64,000 nucleotides of DNA from Artocarpus heterophyllus. Taxonomy: Eukaryota; Streptophyta; Magnoliopsida; Rosales; Moraceae. The notes beneath the pieces are model-generated. The model worked only from the letters and a program-made list of their open reading frames with translations. It was not told the origin of the DNA and did no database searches. Position 1 is the stretch's first letter. Each line of letters starts with the position of its first letter. The DNA is taken from NCBI GenBank assembly GCA_025403435.1, contig JAJQZP010000473.1:62001-126000 (forward strand). Direction: 5' to 3'. The position numbers were made by a program, and so were the translations under genes. Shown here in pieces: positions 9,732 to 20,816 of this stretch.

Positions 9732-12538
9732 TGTAACACCTGTATTTTTAACGGGCATGATTTTGTAAAATTTAATGAATAAAATGTGACTATTTAAAAT
9801 TACTAAGTTGTTTACGATCATTAAAAAAAAAAATACCACTTTAGTATTTTCTTACCAAGTCTTCCTAAGAAACATTCAAAATTTACCAACACTTCTACCA
9901 ATCTTGTCTCCCTAAATTATTGCTCAATTATATAGCCTTCTTCTTATTTTGCTAAAGGTATCCGAAGGGGACATTGAATTATTTTCCCTCAATTCATAAA
10001 AGACATGGAGATATTTTCTCAACCACCTCTTTAATTATTTCCTTATCTTCTTCTATAATTCACTCCAATTGTCCCCTCAATTATGTTAGCATGATTTGCT
10101 AAAAATCTTCATGGGAGACAAGATGATATTTTCCTTTAAGACTCTTTTGTTTCTTCTTACAACTTTCCCCCGTAAACATCCCATTCCTCTTAAGCATTTT
10201 GATATCTTTTTATTTAACTATCACCACCTTCTTCTCTAGTTCTCATTCTCTCCCTTTCTCACTTCAAATTTCTAACTAAAGACATAGAGCACAAAGCTCT
10301 CTTTGTGGCCAAGACAATTATAATTCCCAACCGTGATCGAGGCGGTTTTAGAGTTAATTCAAGCTTGATTGTTAACCCGAACTTTGGTGTTTTTCAAAGA
10401 AGTTTTGAGGTAGGTTTTCTTTAATCTAAACTTAGTTTTTAGTATGTATTTTCTCCATGTTTAATGCATAATTTTCGTGTTCAAAATTCATGCAAATTTC
10501 TAGTTAAGTTAACATGCATCCTTAAACATTTATGAACAAAAACTTGAGTCTTGAGTTACAACCCACAACCAACTTTTATTTTGGTTTGATGACAATATTA
10601 GAAACATGTTAGGAATGTTTAAAACCGGTTTCCATAACTTTAAGATTGATGTTCTAATGTTTTGAGCTTAAAGAGCAAATTTAAGCATGTTTTCATCATT
10701 ATTTACAAGAAAGGCTAGAGATATAATTTGATAATGATTTTGGTATAAAACTCATGAGAATATGTTTATTCTGATTATATAATGCATGTTGCATATTTTG
10801 GAATGGTTTTGAGATTTTAAACAAGGATAATATGCTTTAAGTTAAAGAAAAATTTGACATCCCATAAACTTTATAATACCTCTATGGGCAGTGGCTATTT
10901 CTTAAAATTCTGGAGTTAAATGAAAATGAATTTTGTAAATTGGTTTGCATATTTAAAAAGTAGACATCCTAAGCTTTCCAATGAGCTATCATGACCCTAA
11001 ATCGGAGTTGTATTTTAATTTCTATGAATTTTTCAATTTTCGGATTAGAAACTAGTAAACCTGCCAGTGGTAATAAACCACCCGTCTATCTTAAGTAAAC
11101 CACCTGTTAACCCGTGTGTTAATTGTAGATAGTGAACCCGCCTTTTTACAAAAGTATACCACCAAGTTGCCATGGTATACTAGCTGTTAACTTGAACCAA
11201 AAACCCAATTTTGCTCACCTTCTAGTCTCTTAATGTCTTACAACCTTTCCAATACTACCCTAAATGATTTATGAATTCTTATTAGAGACTAAAACATAAA
11301 AATTGCTTGTATGTATTTTATATTGCGTTTAAGATAAAAATTGTTTACTTGGTATTTAAAGAACAATTGCATAAAAATACTTTAGTGGCACTAGTAGACG
11401 GGTTTACACATAATTCACTTATGAATGTGATTATACGTTGTGCTTTAGTTTTAATTGTCCTTATGCATGCCTTAGGGTCAAGGATGTGTGGAGCTAACGT
11501 TGATTAATTCCGAGAATAAAAGTTTGTTGTTAAGCTTTGAAGGTAGGGATTCTATTACTCATCTTTTGTGAGGTTTTGGTAAATTAAATTTGATTGTTTT
11601 ATATTGTAAAATATGTATATTGTATAGCGATAAATATAATGATTTGACATATGTTATAAATTGAGAAGCATGGTTAGGAAATTGACTCTATAAATATAAA
11701 TTGAATACAAAGGAATAGTGAGATGTAAAAAGGGCGACGGTTACGTCCTTGGGCACGAATACCCTAAAAGGAAAAATAGGGGGAAGGTGATGACGCTTCC
11801 TTGGGTTGAAAGTCCCAGAACACACTGTACAGGAATCGATTTGGTGAGGACTCGGGGCTTGATGTCCCCTCACCGGAACACCCTTGAAATGTTTATAGGG
11901 TGATCAAGTACGCCCATTTGGGTTTCGATGAGTTGAGTGATACTCAATTTAACATGGATACCTAGGAACAATGATGATTGGTAATATTTGTATAAATGTG
12001 TAATTATGACACTTGGTAATGATTAACTACGGTATCCATAAGATGTGATCATAATAAACCTCATAATCTGGAATATGATGTAACCTACTAACCATGCAGT
12101 TTTTAATGTGGTAATGGATAAACCATAAGGTGAGTCATGATTTCCCTACTGGGCATGTCGATGCTCATCCCTATCATATCTTCATATCTCAGGTGGAACT
12201 CAGTGCAACATATTTGAAGAGGAATAAGCGAAAACAATCTTGCTGTTTTCGTGTTAGAAGACCCTGTTTAATTACAACTTATCTACAACATGTAAGAGTT
12301 GTATTATTTTTTTTTATGGCTGTGTTAAGTTATTTGGGAATTGTACTATGGTGATGATGACTGTAATTATATATATTTGGTGCTACACTAAAAACTATGG
12401 TTTGTATTTAAAACGTTTATTTTTATTTTTCTTGTTGTTTAAAGACCCATGGGCATTGTTTAATTGATTTAAATAATATAAAATTTAAAATTATTTTTAT
12501 TTATTTAAAACTGTTAACCCCCACATAGGGGTGTTACA
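9732..12538 (+). mobile_element. Nested solo LTR, older member of the 26562-35440 element family
   Basis: A 2807-bp LTR beginning TGTAACACC and ending GGGGTGTTACA, with a perfect GCCGC duplication. The right half (about 11530-12538) is the reverse complement of a diverged version of the LTRs at 16073, 26562 and 33081. Shared blocks include the stretch around 11740-11900, with the words GGTTACGTCC and CAAGCCCC (as its complement), and the CCCCCACATAGGGGTGTTACA end. It therefore lies in the opposite orientation to those copies. Its left half matches them less well, so it is an older or different subfamily. Short frames here are not genes. Confidence 0.88.
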
Positions 12539-12543
12539 GCCGC
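12539..12543. repeat. Target site duplication GCCGC, right
   Basis: Partner of 9727-9731. The host LTR resumes with CCAAAGTGGCGGTGAAAC. Confidence 0.9.
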
Positions 12544-13660
12544 CCAAAGTGGCGGTGAAACACATTTCTTCACGACGTGATTTCTCCACCGTCCGACCAC
12601 CAATCGACGTGATCTTGGTGTCTATGGACTCAGCGTGAGGAGAGAAACAAGAGGTACCAATTTTCCAGCTCAATTTTGACTGAAAAAGCTTCTCTGGAGT
12701 TGCCTGTCTCCGCCGTGTCGCCGCCACTAGAAACCGTCGATAACGGCGGCGATGAGGCACGCCGCCGCCACCGTTCGACTTAGACGGCGACGGGGAGTGA
12801 AACCCTTCGCCAAATTTCACGCCACAGCCGTTGCTGGTGGGAGTTCCACCTTCGCCGTCGTGCACTGTCACGACAACCACCGATCACGACTTTCCCGGCC
12901 GCGTCGCCCCAAATTGAAAGGGGGAAAATGTTTAGAGCCTTGCGTGGAACGATTTGCCTCAGTCAATTCCGACACCGAGCTGCCAATCGTCAAAGAACGA
13001 CGAGGCCCGTCGTCGTGGGAGAGTTGGGTTCTCCATCCCTGATACTTTCGTGCCAAATTAATGGCACGAAAACACTCAGAGGAGGTTGAGGAACAAATCC
13101 CCCACTTCAATTGCATGGTATCTCCGCCGGAGATAAGAGATCGGAGCCGCCAGTGTTAGCCGAGAATTTCGTCTTCGATTAGCATAGATAGAGGCCAAAT
13201 TGGATGACATTGATCCCACCATTGGACTCAGGAGGGTCGAATTAGGGGGGGTAGGCTCGAGCTCAGCCCTCAACGGAGCCAACCGTCGTCGGTCAACGGC
13301 AGTCAACCGTCGGTCAACGTCAAATTGGGATTTTGTGATCTGGACCTCCGATCGAAGATCCGAGACCACCTCCCAACTCGTTTCGATGCTTTGAACATAA
13401 TGGTGACCTCCGTTCGAGCAAATTCTACTCCGGTGAAAATCGTCTGGTACCGACTACACGCGGATCAAGACGATTCAAACAGCAGTATCGGAGTCCAGAA
13501 TGACGTTTTCAAGAATGTATGATCTCCATGAAGCATTCCTAGCTATTTATGGTCGCTCGAGGAGCACTGCAGAGGATGCTTCACATACTATAGATGCAGC
13601 GAGATACAACTGGATCTGCTTTGCTTGGAGTTTAAGTAAGTAGGAATCTCGCCTACAGTA
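12544..13660. other. GC-rich segment of the host LTR
   Basis: Right part of the GC-rich block of the long-LTR family, homologous to about 1245-2340 in the sister copy. Several overlapping open frames on both strands exist only because of the GC content. They are not conserved in frame between the two LTR copies (stops and indels differ), so I do not call genes. Confidence 0.75.
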
Positions 13661-14399
13661 TGAACTATTTTAGAATAAATTATTTTAGATGCTTTCATAA
13701 AAATTTATGAAATGCATGATCAGTGATTGTTACACAGTTTTATGTGAGAATAGGTTTTATAACTTTACAAGATTGACGAAAAACCCGTTAAGGGTAAAAT
13801 CGTCATTATAAAAGAAACGGCTAAAACAAAATCGAACACTCCAATTTAACATAACATTCTTAGACAAAAAATGTTCCGTAATACGTTAAGTAACGTAACG
13901 GTCATGTGAGACCAACGATTTAATAAAGGGACGTTTAAATAAACAAGAGGTAAACCGATGGGTTACGAAGTTAAAAGGAAAGAATGGATAATGTTTACGT
14001 TTTATTATCAATCGAGTGGATTGATAATAAAGAAAGTTAATTAATAAGTCGGCTGTCGTTTGATCAGGACGCAGAAGCCGACTAATGGAAGGAAAAGGAA
14101 AGGAATAGAGAACGCTAGAGCATAGTTCGGGTAAGTTCAGATTTCACCTACAGCATGAAGTAAATAGTTTTTAATGCATTCATATGCATTTGTAAATGAG
14201 TTTGCAATGGTTATGCAAGTTGTTTTTAAAGTATATTTGCATTTATTATGCAAAAAAGTTTTAAAGTACAAAATAAGATTTGCAATGAATTTGCAATCGT
14301 TATGTTTGAAGCCTATTTACATATTGATATGCATGAATATTATGAACTATGATTGGTGTGTGTATTATAAATGTGACATGGCTTAAAGTATTATATGAA

Positions 14400-14650
14400 T
14401 ATAATATGAAATAGTTGCTATTCAAAGAAGAAAAATATATAGCAACTCCACGATATGAAAGTATGAACGACAAATGGATGTATGATATGAATGGCATGAG
14501 TATGAATAATATGTGAAAGCATGAAATGTGAAAGTATGATATGAACGACATGAATATGAGTAATATATGAAAGCATGAAATGTAGAAGTATGGTACGAAT
14601 GACATGTATATGTATGATATGTTTATGAATATGATATGCAAGTATAATAC
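14400..14650. repeat. Tandem repeat with GTATGATATGAA core
   Basis: About four diverged copies of a roughly 55-60 bp unit containing GTATGATATGAACGACATGA and GAAAGCATGAAATGTG. Absent from the sister LTR at 824-4671. Confidence 0.7.
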
Positions 14651-15239
14651 TTATACGAGCGAATGATATGGATATGAATGTTATGATTGATGCTTGTTAT
14701 CTATAATGTAACAAGATATAGTATATAAGTACAATACCATGTAGTGCATAACGAATATGCACAATAAGGTCCATAAGAAATCCATTAAGGATATGATCTT
14801 CAATTTGCCTATAAGAAACTAGAAAAAAAGTTACTATAAGACACCCTAGGTTCGATTAGAAATCGTGAGAACGATTTAGATAATCAAGTAGAATTTAGAA
14901 ATTTCTTGTGACCGACAATGAGGTCACAAGAGCATAGCCAAGAGAGAGACTTTATGAATACAAAAAAAAAAAAAAAGACGAGCTAGTTTTTCCTTTTTCT
15001 GCACCCCAAGGAAAGGCTAAACATGTTCAAGAGAGATATAAAAAGTTAAGCTCTGTTATGACCCTTAGAAGTTTTCAGACAAATACGTAAACATGTTTTA
15101 AATCAACATTGTCACTAGTCTAGAACGACTAGATGATAAAAGGCCTATAGACTGAACAATAAAAAGAACTTACTGGCCAGTTTTTATGTACCAAATTATG
15201 ATCTAGATGCAGATGTGCAACATAGATACGAAATATGAT

Positions 15240-16067
15240 TAGTATAAATCTTGCATTTCGATAGTGCATAATGTGTTATAATGTAAGTTATAAGTTTTAT
15301 GAAGCATTGTTATGTAATATATATTGCGTTTGTATGCAATATGTTTTAAGATAAAAGTTATGATATGCAAAATGTGATTGTAATATATATTGCATATGTA
15401 TGCAATATGTTTTAAGATAAAACTTATGATATGCAATATGTGACTGCGATATATATTGTATTTATATGCAATATGTTTTAGAATAAAAGTTATGATATGC
15501 AATATGTGATTGTAATATATATATTGCATATGTATGCAATATGTTTTAGGATAAAAGTTATAACATGCAATATGTGATTGTGATATATATTACATTGTAT
15601 GCAATATGTTTCAAAGAAGAATTATAATTTGCAAAAATGTGATTGTGTTATATGATGCATTTGTTATACAATAAGATGCATTTATTATGCAATGAGTTTC
15701 AGAATAAAAGTTATGATTCGCAAAATATGATTACGTTATATGATGCATTTGTTATGCAATAAGTTTCAGAATAAAAGTTATGATTTGCAAAATGTGATTG
15801 CGTTATATGATGCATTTGTTATGCAATATGTTGCATTTGTTATGCAATAAGTTTCAGAATAACAGTTATGATTCGTAAAATGTGATTGTGTTATATGATG
15901 CATTTGTTATGCAATAAGTTGCATTTGTTATGCAATAAGTTTCAGAATAAAAGTTATGATTCGCAAAATGTGATTGCGTTATATGATGCATTTGTTATGC
16001 AATAAGTTTCAGAATAAAAGTTATGATTCGCAAAATGTGATTGTGTTATATGATGTATTTGTTATGC
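15240..16067. repeat. Expanded tandem array with TTATGCAATAAG core
   Basis: Two related arrays. At 15240-15600 the units contain ATATATATTGCATATGTATGCAATATGTTTTAAGATAAAA. At 15640-16067 about six units of 65-70 bp, some with an extra inner repeat, contain TGATGCATTTGTTATGCAATAAG and CAGAATAAAAGTTATGATTC. Each unit contains the near-palindrome TTGCAT..ATGCAA. The array is the main reason this LTR is longer than its sister. Confidence 0.85.
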
Positions 16068-16072
16068 AATAA
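16068..16072. repeat. Target site duplication AATAA, left
   Basis: Perfect match to AATAA at 18046-18050; it lies in the tandem array. Confidence 0.85.
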
Positions 16073-18045
16073 TGTAACGCCCCTATATGGGGGTTAACAG
16101 TTTTTAATGAGATAAACTAAAAATAAATAATAAAAGTAAAACCTTAAAAATAAAATTTGCCCGGGACTTAAATGAAAACTCTCAACTCAAAAATAAAAAT
16201 ATAAACGACAAATAAACCACAGTTTTAATGTAGCACCTTAAATTTAATAGTATAAACTGTTGTCATCATCATTTTAACCCTCAACACATTGTAATACAGT
16301 CACAGAAAGTAACAATTGATGCTTACATTATCATGAAGAACATTCTCAACAATTGAAGCAGTCCCAATGTAATATAGCTACATCACGTCCTCAACTATAT
16401 TTCTCGTAGCCACCTCACACTTAGTGAGTCCTGAAAAGATAAAAATATAAGGGAATGAGCGACACTATGCTCAGTAGAGAAAGCCATTACTCACCTTTAG
16501 GTTTTTATCATTACCACATTAAAACCTGCATGGTTAGTAAGTTACATCATATTCCAGATTATGAGGTTTATTATGATCACATCTTATGGATACCGTAGTT
16601 AATCATTACCAAGTGTCATAATTACACATTTATACAAATATTACCAATCATCATTGTTCCTAGGTATCCATGTTAAATTGAGTATCACTCAACTCATCGA
16701 AACCCAAATGGGCGCACTTGATCACCCTATAAACATTCCAAGGGTGTTCCGGTGAGGGGACATCAAGCCCCGAGTCCTCACCAAATCAATTCCTGTACAG
16801 TGTGTTCTGGGACTTTCAACCCAAGGAAGCGTCATCACCTTCCCCCTATTTTACCTTTTTGGGTATTCATGCCCAAGGACGTAACCGCCGCCCTCTTCAT
16901 GTCTCACCATTTCTCTATATTAAATCATTATTAATAGAGTCAGTTTTCCTAACCATGCTTCTCAATTTATAACATATGTCAATTCATTATGTTCCTCGCC
17001 GTACAATACAAGACGAGTCCATGTCATAGTTTCATATGTGATACTCATATAATATCAGTTCAACATAGATATATATATATTGCGGCAAAACAATCAATTT
17101 TAATTCTATAAAAACCTCACAAAAATGAGTAATAGAATCCCTACCTTTCAAGCTTATCAACAGTCTCTTAATCCTGGAATCAATTAACGTTAGCTCCATA
17201 CTCCCTTGATCCTAAGGCGTGCATAAGGACAATTAAAACTAAAGCACAACATACAACTACATTCATAAAATTTATTTTAATTTAATCTTAGAATTTCAAG
17301 AAATAACCACTGCCCATAGAGGTATTATAAAGTTTAACAATATAAATTTTCTGTCTAGGGCATATACACTTAGACTTCATACATATGCTCCAAAATAGTA
17401 ACAAACATATACTTAGGTTTAAGAACGCAAATTTGAATAATCCTTTAGTATAAAAGAAAATTTATAAATGAAAGACTAAATTTGTTCATAAGATTCTAAC
17501 CTCAGATTATGGTTAGTTGGAAGCTTAAAATGGCTTCAAAACAGGTTCCTTTACTTCGGTATGACTGAAATTCTTGCTCAAATGGAGGTGATGGTGGCTG
17601 ATTTTTATGGCTGCCTTGAAGAAGTTCTCTAAGTATTTTGCTTCAGCAAAGAAATGAGAAAAAGAGTGTGGGAACCGTGAAAGAGAAAGGAAGAAAAGAT
17701 GAAGTCTTTGAAGAGAAGTGATAGAAACAATTATAGAGGAGACATGTTGAAGCATGTCACGGAGGAAATAAAGAAAATGAGGGTCAAGAGTAGTTGGAAA
17801 AGATATCCTTATGTCTCATCTAAAGACTTTAACACACATAATGCCAATATGACATTTTTGAGATTTATTAGAAGTTCTAAGGCTTTTTAAGTAATCATAC
17901 TAAATAAATATAGGAGAATTTTAGAAAATTTAAAAATAGATAAAAATAAATATTATAAAATAAATTTAAATGAAGCAATTTTTTTTATACATTAAAAATT
18001 AATTTAATTACCTCAATACCCGTTAGGAGAATAACGGGTGTCACA
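16073..18045 (-). mobile_element. Nested solo LTR, close relative of the 26562-35440 element
   Basis: A 1973-bp LTR reading TGTAACGCCCC...GGGTGTCACA on the plus strand, with perfect AATAA duplications. It is very similar to the LTRs at 26562-28921 and 33081-35440 over its whole length but lacks about 390 bp of them. The break is at about 17267, where both ends of the missing part carry ATTCATAAA, pointing to deletion between short direct repeats. Being in the same orientation as those LTRs, its element would have been transcribed on the minus strand. Confidence 0.92.
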
Positions 18046-18050
18046 AATAA
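18046..18050. repeat. Target site duplication AATAA, right
   Basis: Partner of 16068-16072. The host array continues with GTTGCATTTG. Confidence 0.85.
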
Positions 18051-19358
18051 GTTGCATTTGTTATGCAATAAGTTTTAGAGTACAAATTATGATTTTCAAA
18101 ATGTGTTTGCATTTTAAGTTGCATTTGTTATGCAATAGATTTTATAGTACAAGCAATGATTTGCAAGTGTATTTGCATATGATGTGGTTGCATTTGATGT
18201 GCTCACTAAGGTCAATAAGAAGGTAACGTAAAGTTGAAAAGAAAGTGTCGTACCAGCCTCCTTGTTGTGAGGTAATGAAAGTATAGTTAAAGTTTGACCT
18301 ATCAGATGTGAGGTATACAACCTCGAAGTTCGATGGTCTTAAGTCTTCCACAAGGGAAGCATCATGTTTATGATCTCATGATTAAAGATGTTGGTGCGAA
18401 CACTAAAAGTTATAAGATAAAGAAAGTTAAGGAACAAAAGGTGGAAAGTTAAAGTGTAGGATAAGAAAATCAAAGGAACAAGGATAGAAAGTCAAAGTAA
18501 GAAAGAATGATTATAAGATGCTCATAATCGAAAGTTCATAATTGAGCATAAATTAAAACATGCATTGTGATTGTATTTGATTTGTTTATTGTGAAACATT
18601 TATATGCTATGAAAAACATTCTGAGGAATGTTTTATATTAAATGTTTATGAAAACATGAATGACGTTATGAAGAGCAATCTGAGGATAATTTTATGTTAG
18701 ATATTTTGTGAAAAGTGTTTATGAAAAACATTATAGCAATTACTTTAGGAAAATGTTTATGGGAAACGTTCTAGAAAGGTTTTTTTAAAGCATGTTACTT
18801 TGTGAGATTTTGTTTGAACTTACTGAGCGAAAGCTCATAAAAAGTTTCTTCATGCTGTAGGTAGTTTTATGGATGACCAGTAGGACTCGTTAAAAGAGCT
18901 GGGTGCTGCGGAGAACAGATGCGAAGATTTGGGTATGAATACCATCACTGTTTGCTTCCGCTATGCAAAGAAAAGGTTTTCTATTGTTTAATATAGTGTT
19001 TGTGAAGTTTTAAGAAAATCAGAGTTTTAAGAATTTGTATTCAAAGTTTTACGATGCAGTTTACGAACTGTTTTATGTAATTATAAAGTAAAGTTTTAAG
19101 TTATGATTTAATAATGGTTTCTGATTAAGTTTTAAGAAATGATTTGAAATGATTTTAAGGACAAGTGTTGAGCGATGTCTCAACTTGAATGGCGACAGAG
19201 GTCGCATCAGTTTTAAAGAATATTAAAGAAAAAAAAATATTTCAGTATTTTTCTTACTAAGTAAGTAAGATTACTGTCTATGAAACGATGTTTAAGTAAG
19301 TAAGATTACTGTCTATGAAACGAAGTAAAGTGACTGCCTGAAAAGACAGGTCGTCACA

Positions 19359-19363
19359 GATTC
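19359..19363. repeat. Target site duplication GATTC, right
   Basis: Partner of 9322-9326. Confidence 0.9.
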
Positions 19364-19620
19364 AAGCCCAACCGAACGAACGACGTCGTACAACACATTT
19401 GTTCCTTCATTAATTAAACGGGCTCTTGTAAACATAATAATAATGATAATAATAATAACAACAATAATGATAATAATTATTAAATGGGCACAAATTACAA
19501 GTTAAAATGACGTATTCTACTTTCAACAAGTTTCTGCATCTAAAAGCAATTAATACTTAACCACGCAAGACAATAGGATAAATCTTAAAAGTATTATATC
19601 TTCAATACAAGACAATGAAG
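19364..19620. other. Spacer with AAT-rich microsatellite
   Basis: Unique-looking DNA with an imperfect ATAATAATAA tract at 19433-19485. No gene seen. Confidence 0.6.
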
Positions 19621-19625
19621 TAATA

Positions 19626-19912
19626 ACACACCATTCAGGATCTGGAGAATTCAGGGAAAAAAAAAAAAAAAAAAACAACAACAAAACACGCCAATTCAGG
19701 AAAAAAGTAACATAATAGGCAAAAGCTTTGAAGATTTAAAGATGCGTCAGCCCATAGTGATACATCCTTTTCGTTATTTTTTGAAGGAGATACATCATTT
19801 AAACTACATCCTGAATCCAGAGTTCCATTATTCTTGCTTGAGCAATTCATTCTTCTGGGTGATTGATAATGGACCAACAAAATCTACATAGATCCGATAG
19901 AAAATGGGCACA
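19626..19912 (-). pseudogene. F-box gene relic (3' fragment only)
   Basis: The plus-strand words TTGAGCAATTCATTCTTCTGGGTGATTGAT..CCAACAAAATCT (about 19838-19885) match the C-terminal coding part of the F-box gene next door (about 20960-21010), and GATCCGATAGAAAATGG matches the equivalent place in the pseudogene at 44866 (about 45040). The part from 19700 to 19835 matches the 3' flank of that neighbour: GATTTAAAGATGCGTCAGCCCATAGTG here against GATTGCAAGATGCATCAGTGCATAGTG at 20729. So this is the downstream end of another copy of the gene, with the last stretch of coding sequence deleted between the two blocks. It gives at least five F-box loci in the window. Confidence 0.65.
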
Positions 19913-20660
19913 AATAATCAAGTTAAAATAATTTATTCCATTTCATTGTGAAGGTGTCAGCATCTTAAGGCAATTGCTCAGGTAAAAGGTTTATTGCACT
20001 TGCTACCTCACACCAAATAATACTTTGTTATCAAATAATAGCTTTTAATTTATTTATTATGGTTTTATTCTTTTGTTTATTAGCTTTCAAAAGTCCCACA
20101 TGTAAAGAAAACAAGAATGTTACTTGAGATGCTCTCTATATAAACTATCAGTTTCACTTCAACCTACGTCTGCAATGAAGTTTTATGGCTTTAAAATAAA
20201 TTTTTTCTAATTTAAATTGAGGAAAATATAGTTTAAAACATTTAATAATTAAATATTATTATATTTTTTATATTAACATTTAATGTTTTTAATTTATTTT
20301 TGCTATTAAAAAAATTATATAGTAATTTTTTTAGTTAAAAGAATTATATAGTAATTTTTTTTTTAATTTTTGTTAATATTTTATTGGTTTTTTTAATATT
20401 TTAATTTTTAGTTAATTTGGTTATAAATGTGTTATAGTGTTTAGCTTAACCGTATTGTGAGCCTTAATATTTACTATTATAGCTAACATTCAACAAAGCT
20501 AAAATACTTGATTAAAGCATTGGAAGTGATACTTCGAAAAGTCTATGTAATTGGACAATATGATTATTATTCTATAATGATATTTGACTAATAAAAGAGG
20601 ACTTACATGGGAGAAAAGACAGAAAAGTTAAAGAAAATTTGACGCCACAAGAGTCTAAAA
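19913..20660. other. AT-rich spacer
   Basis: Very AT-rich DNA (20200-20460 especially). No frame or element recognised. Confidence 0.6.
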
Positions 20661-20816
20661 ATTAATCTTGAAAATAAAGTAACAACACACCAATCAGGAA
20701 AAAAGAAGCAAACAAAGCAGGATCTTAAAGATTGCAAGATGCATCAGTGCATAGTGTCACATCACTTAAACTCCGTCCTGAATGAAGAGTTACTTGTTCG
20801 TTTTTGCTTGAAATAG

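Larger units (their letters stand above)
9327..19358. mobile_element. Solo LTR of the long-LTR family, with nested insertions
   Basis: Starts TGTAACACCCGAG and ends GGTCGTCACA, with a perfect 5-bp duplication on both sides. After removing the two nested solo LTRs (9732-12538, 16073-18045) and one duplication each, about 5.24 kb of LTR remains, against 3.85 kb for the sister copy at 824-4671. The excess is mostly tandem-repeat expansion between about 14300 and 16067. The order of shared blocks matches the sister copy: the GC-rich segment (9620-9731 plus 12544-13660), the GTAAACCGATGGGTTACG stretch near 13950, the repeats, and the end. No pol or gag is inside, so it is a solo LTR. Confidence 0.9.

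Noticed and set aside
12497..13522. Cluster of overlapping open frames on both strands
   Set aside because: They lie in the GC-rich part of a solo LTR and are not kept in frame in the sister copy at about 1245-2340.
14300..15529. Frames of 96-113 codons rich in His, Ile and Tyr on the minus strand
   Set aside because: They are translations of A/T tandem repeats.
15240..16067. Regular repeats that could suggest a CRISPR-like array
   Set aside because: Units are A/T-rich, diverged, without unique spacers, and lie in a plant LTR.
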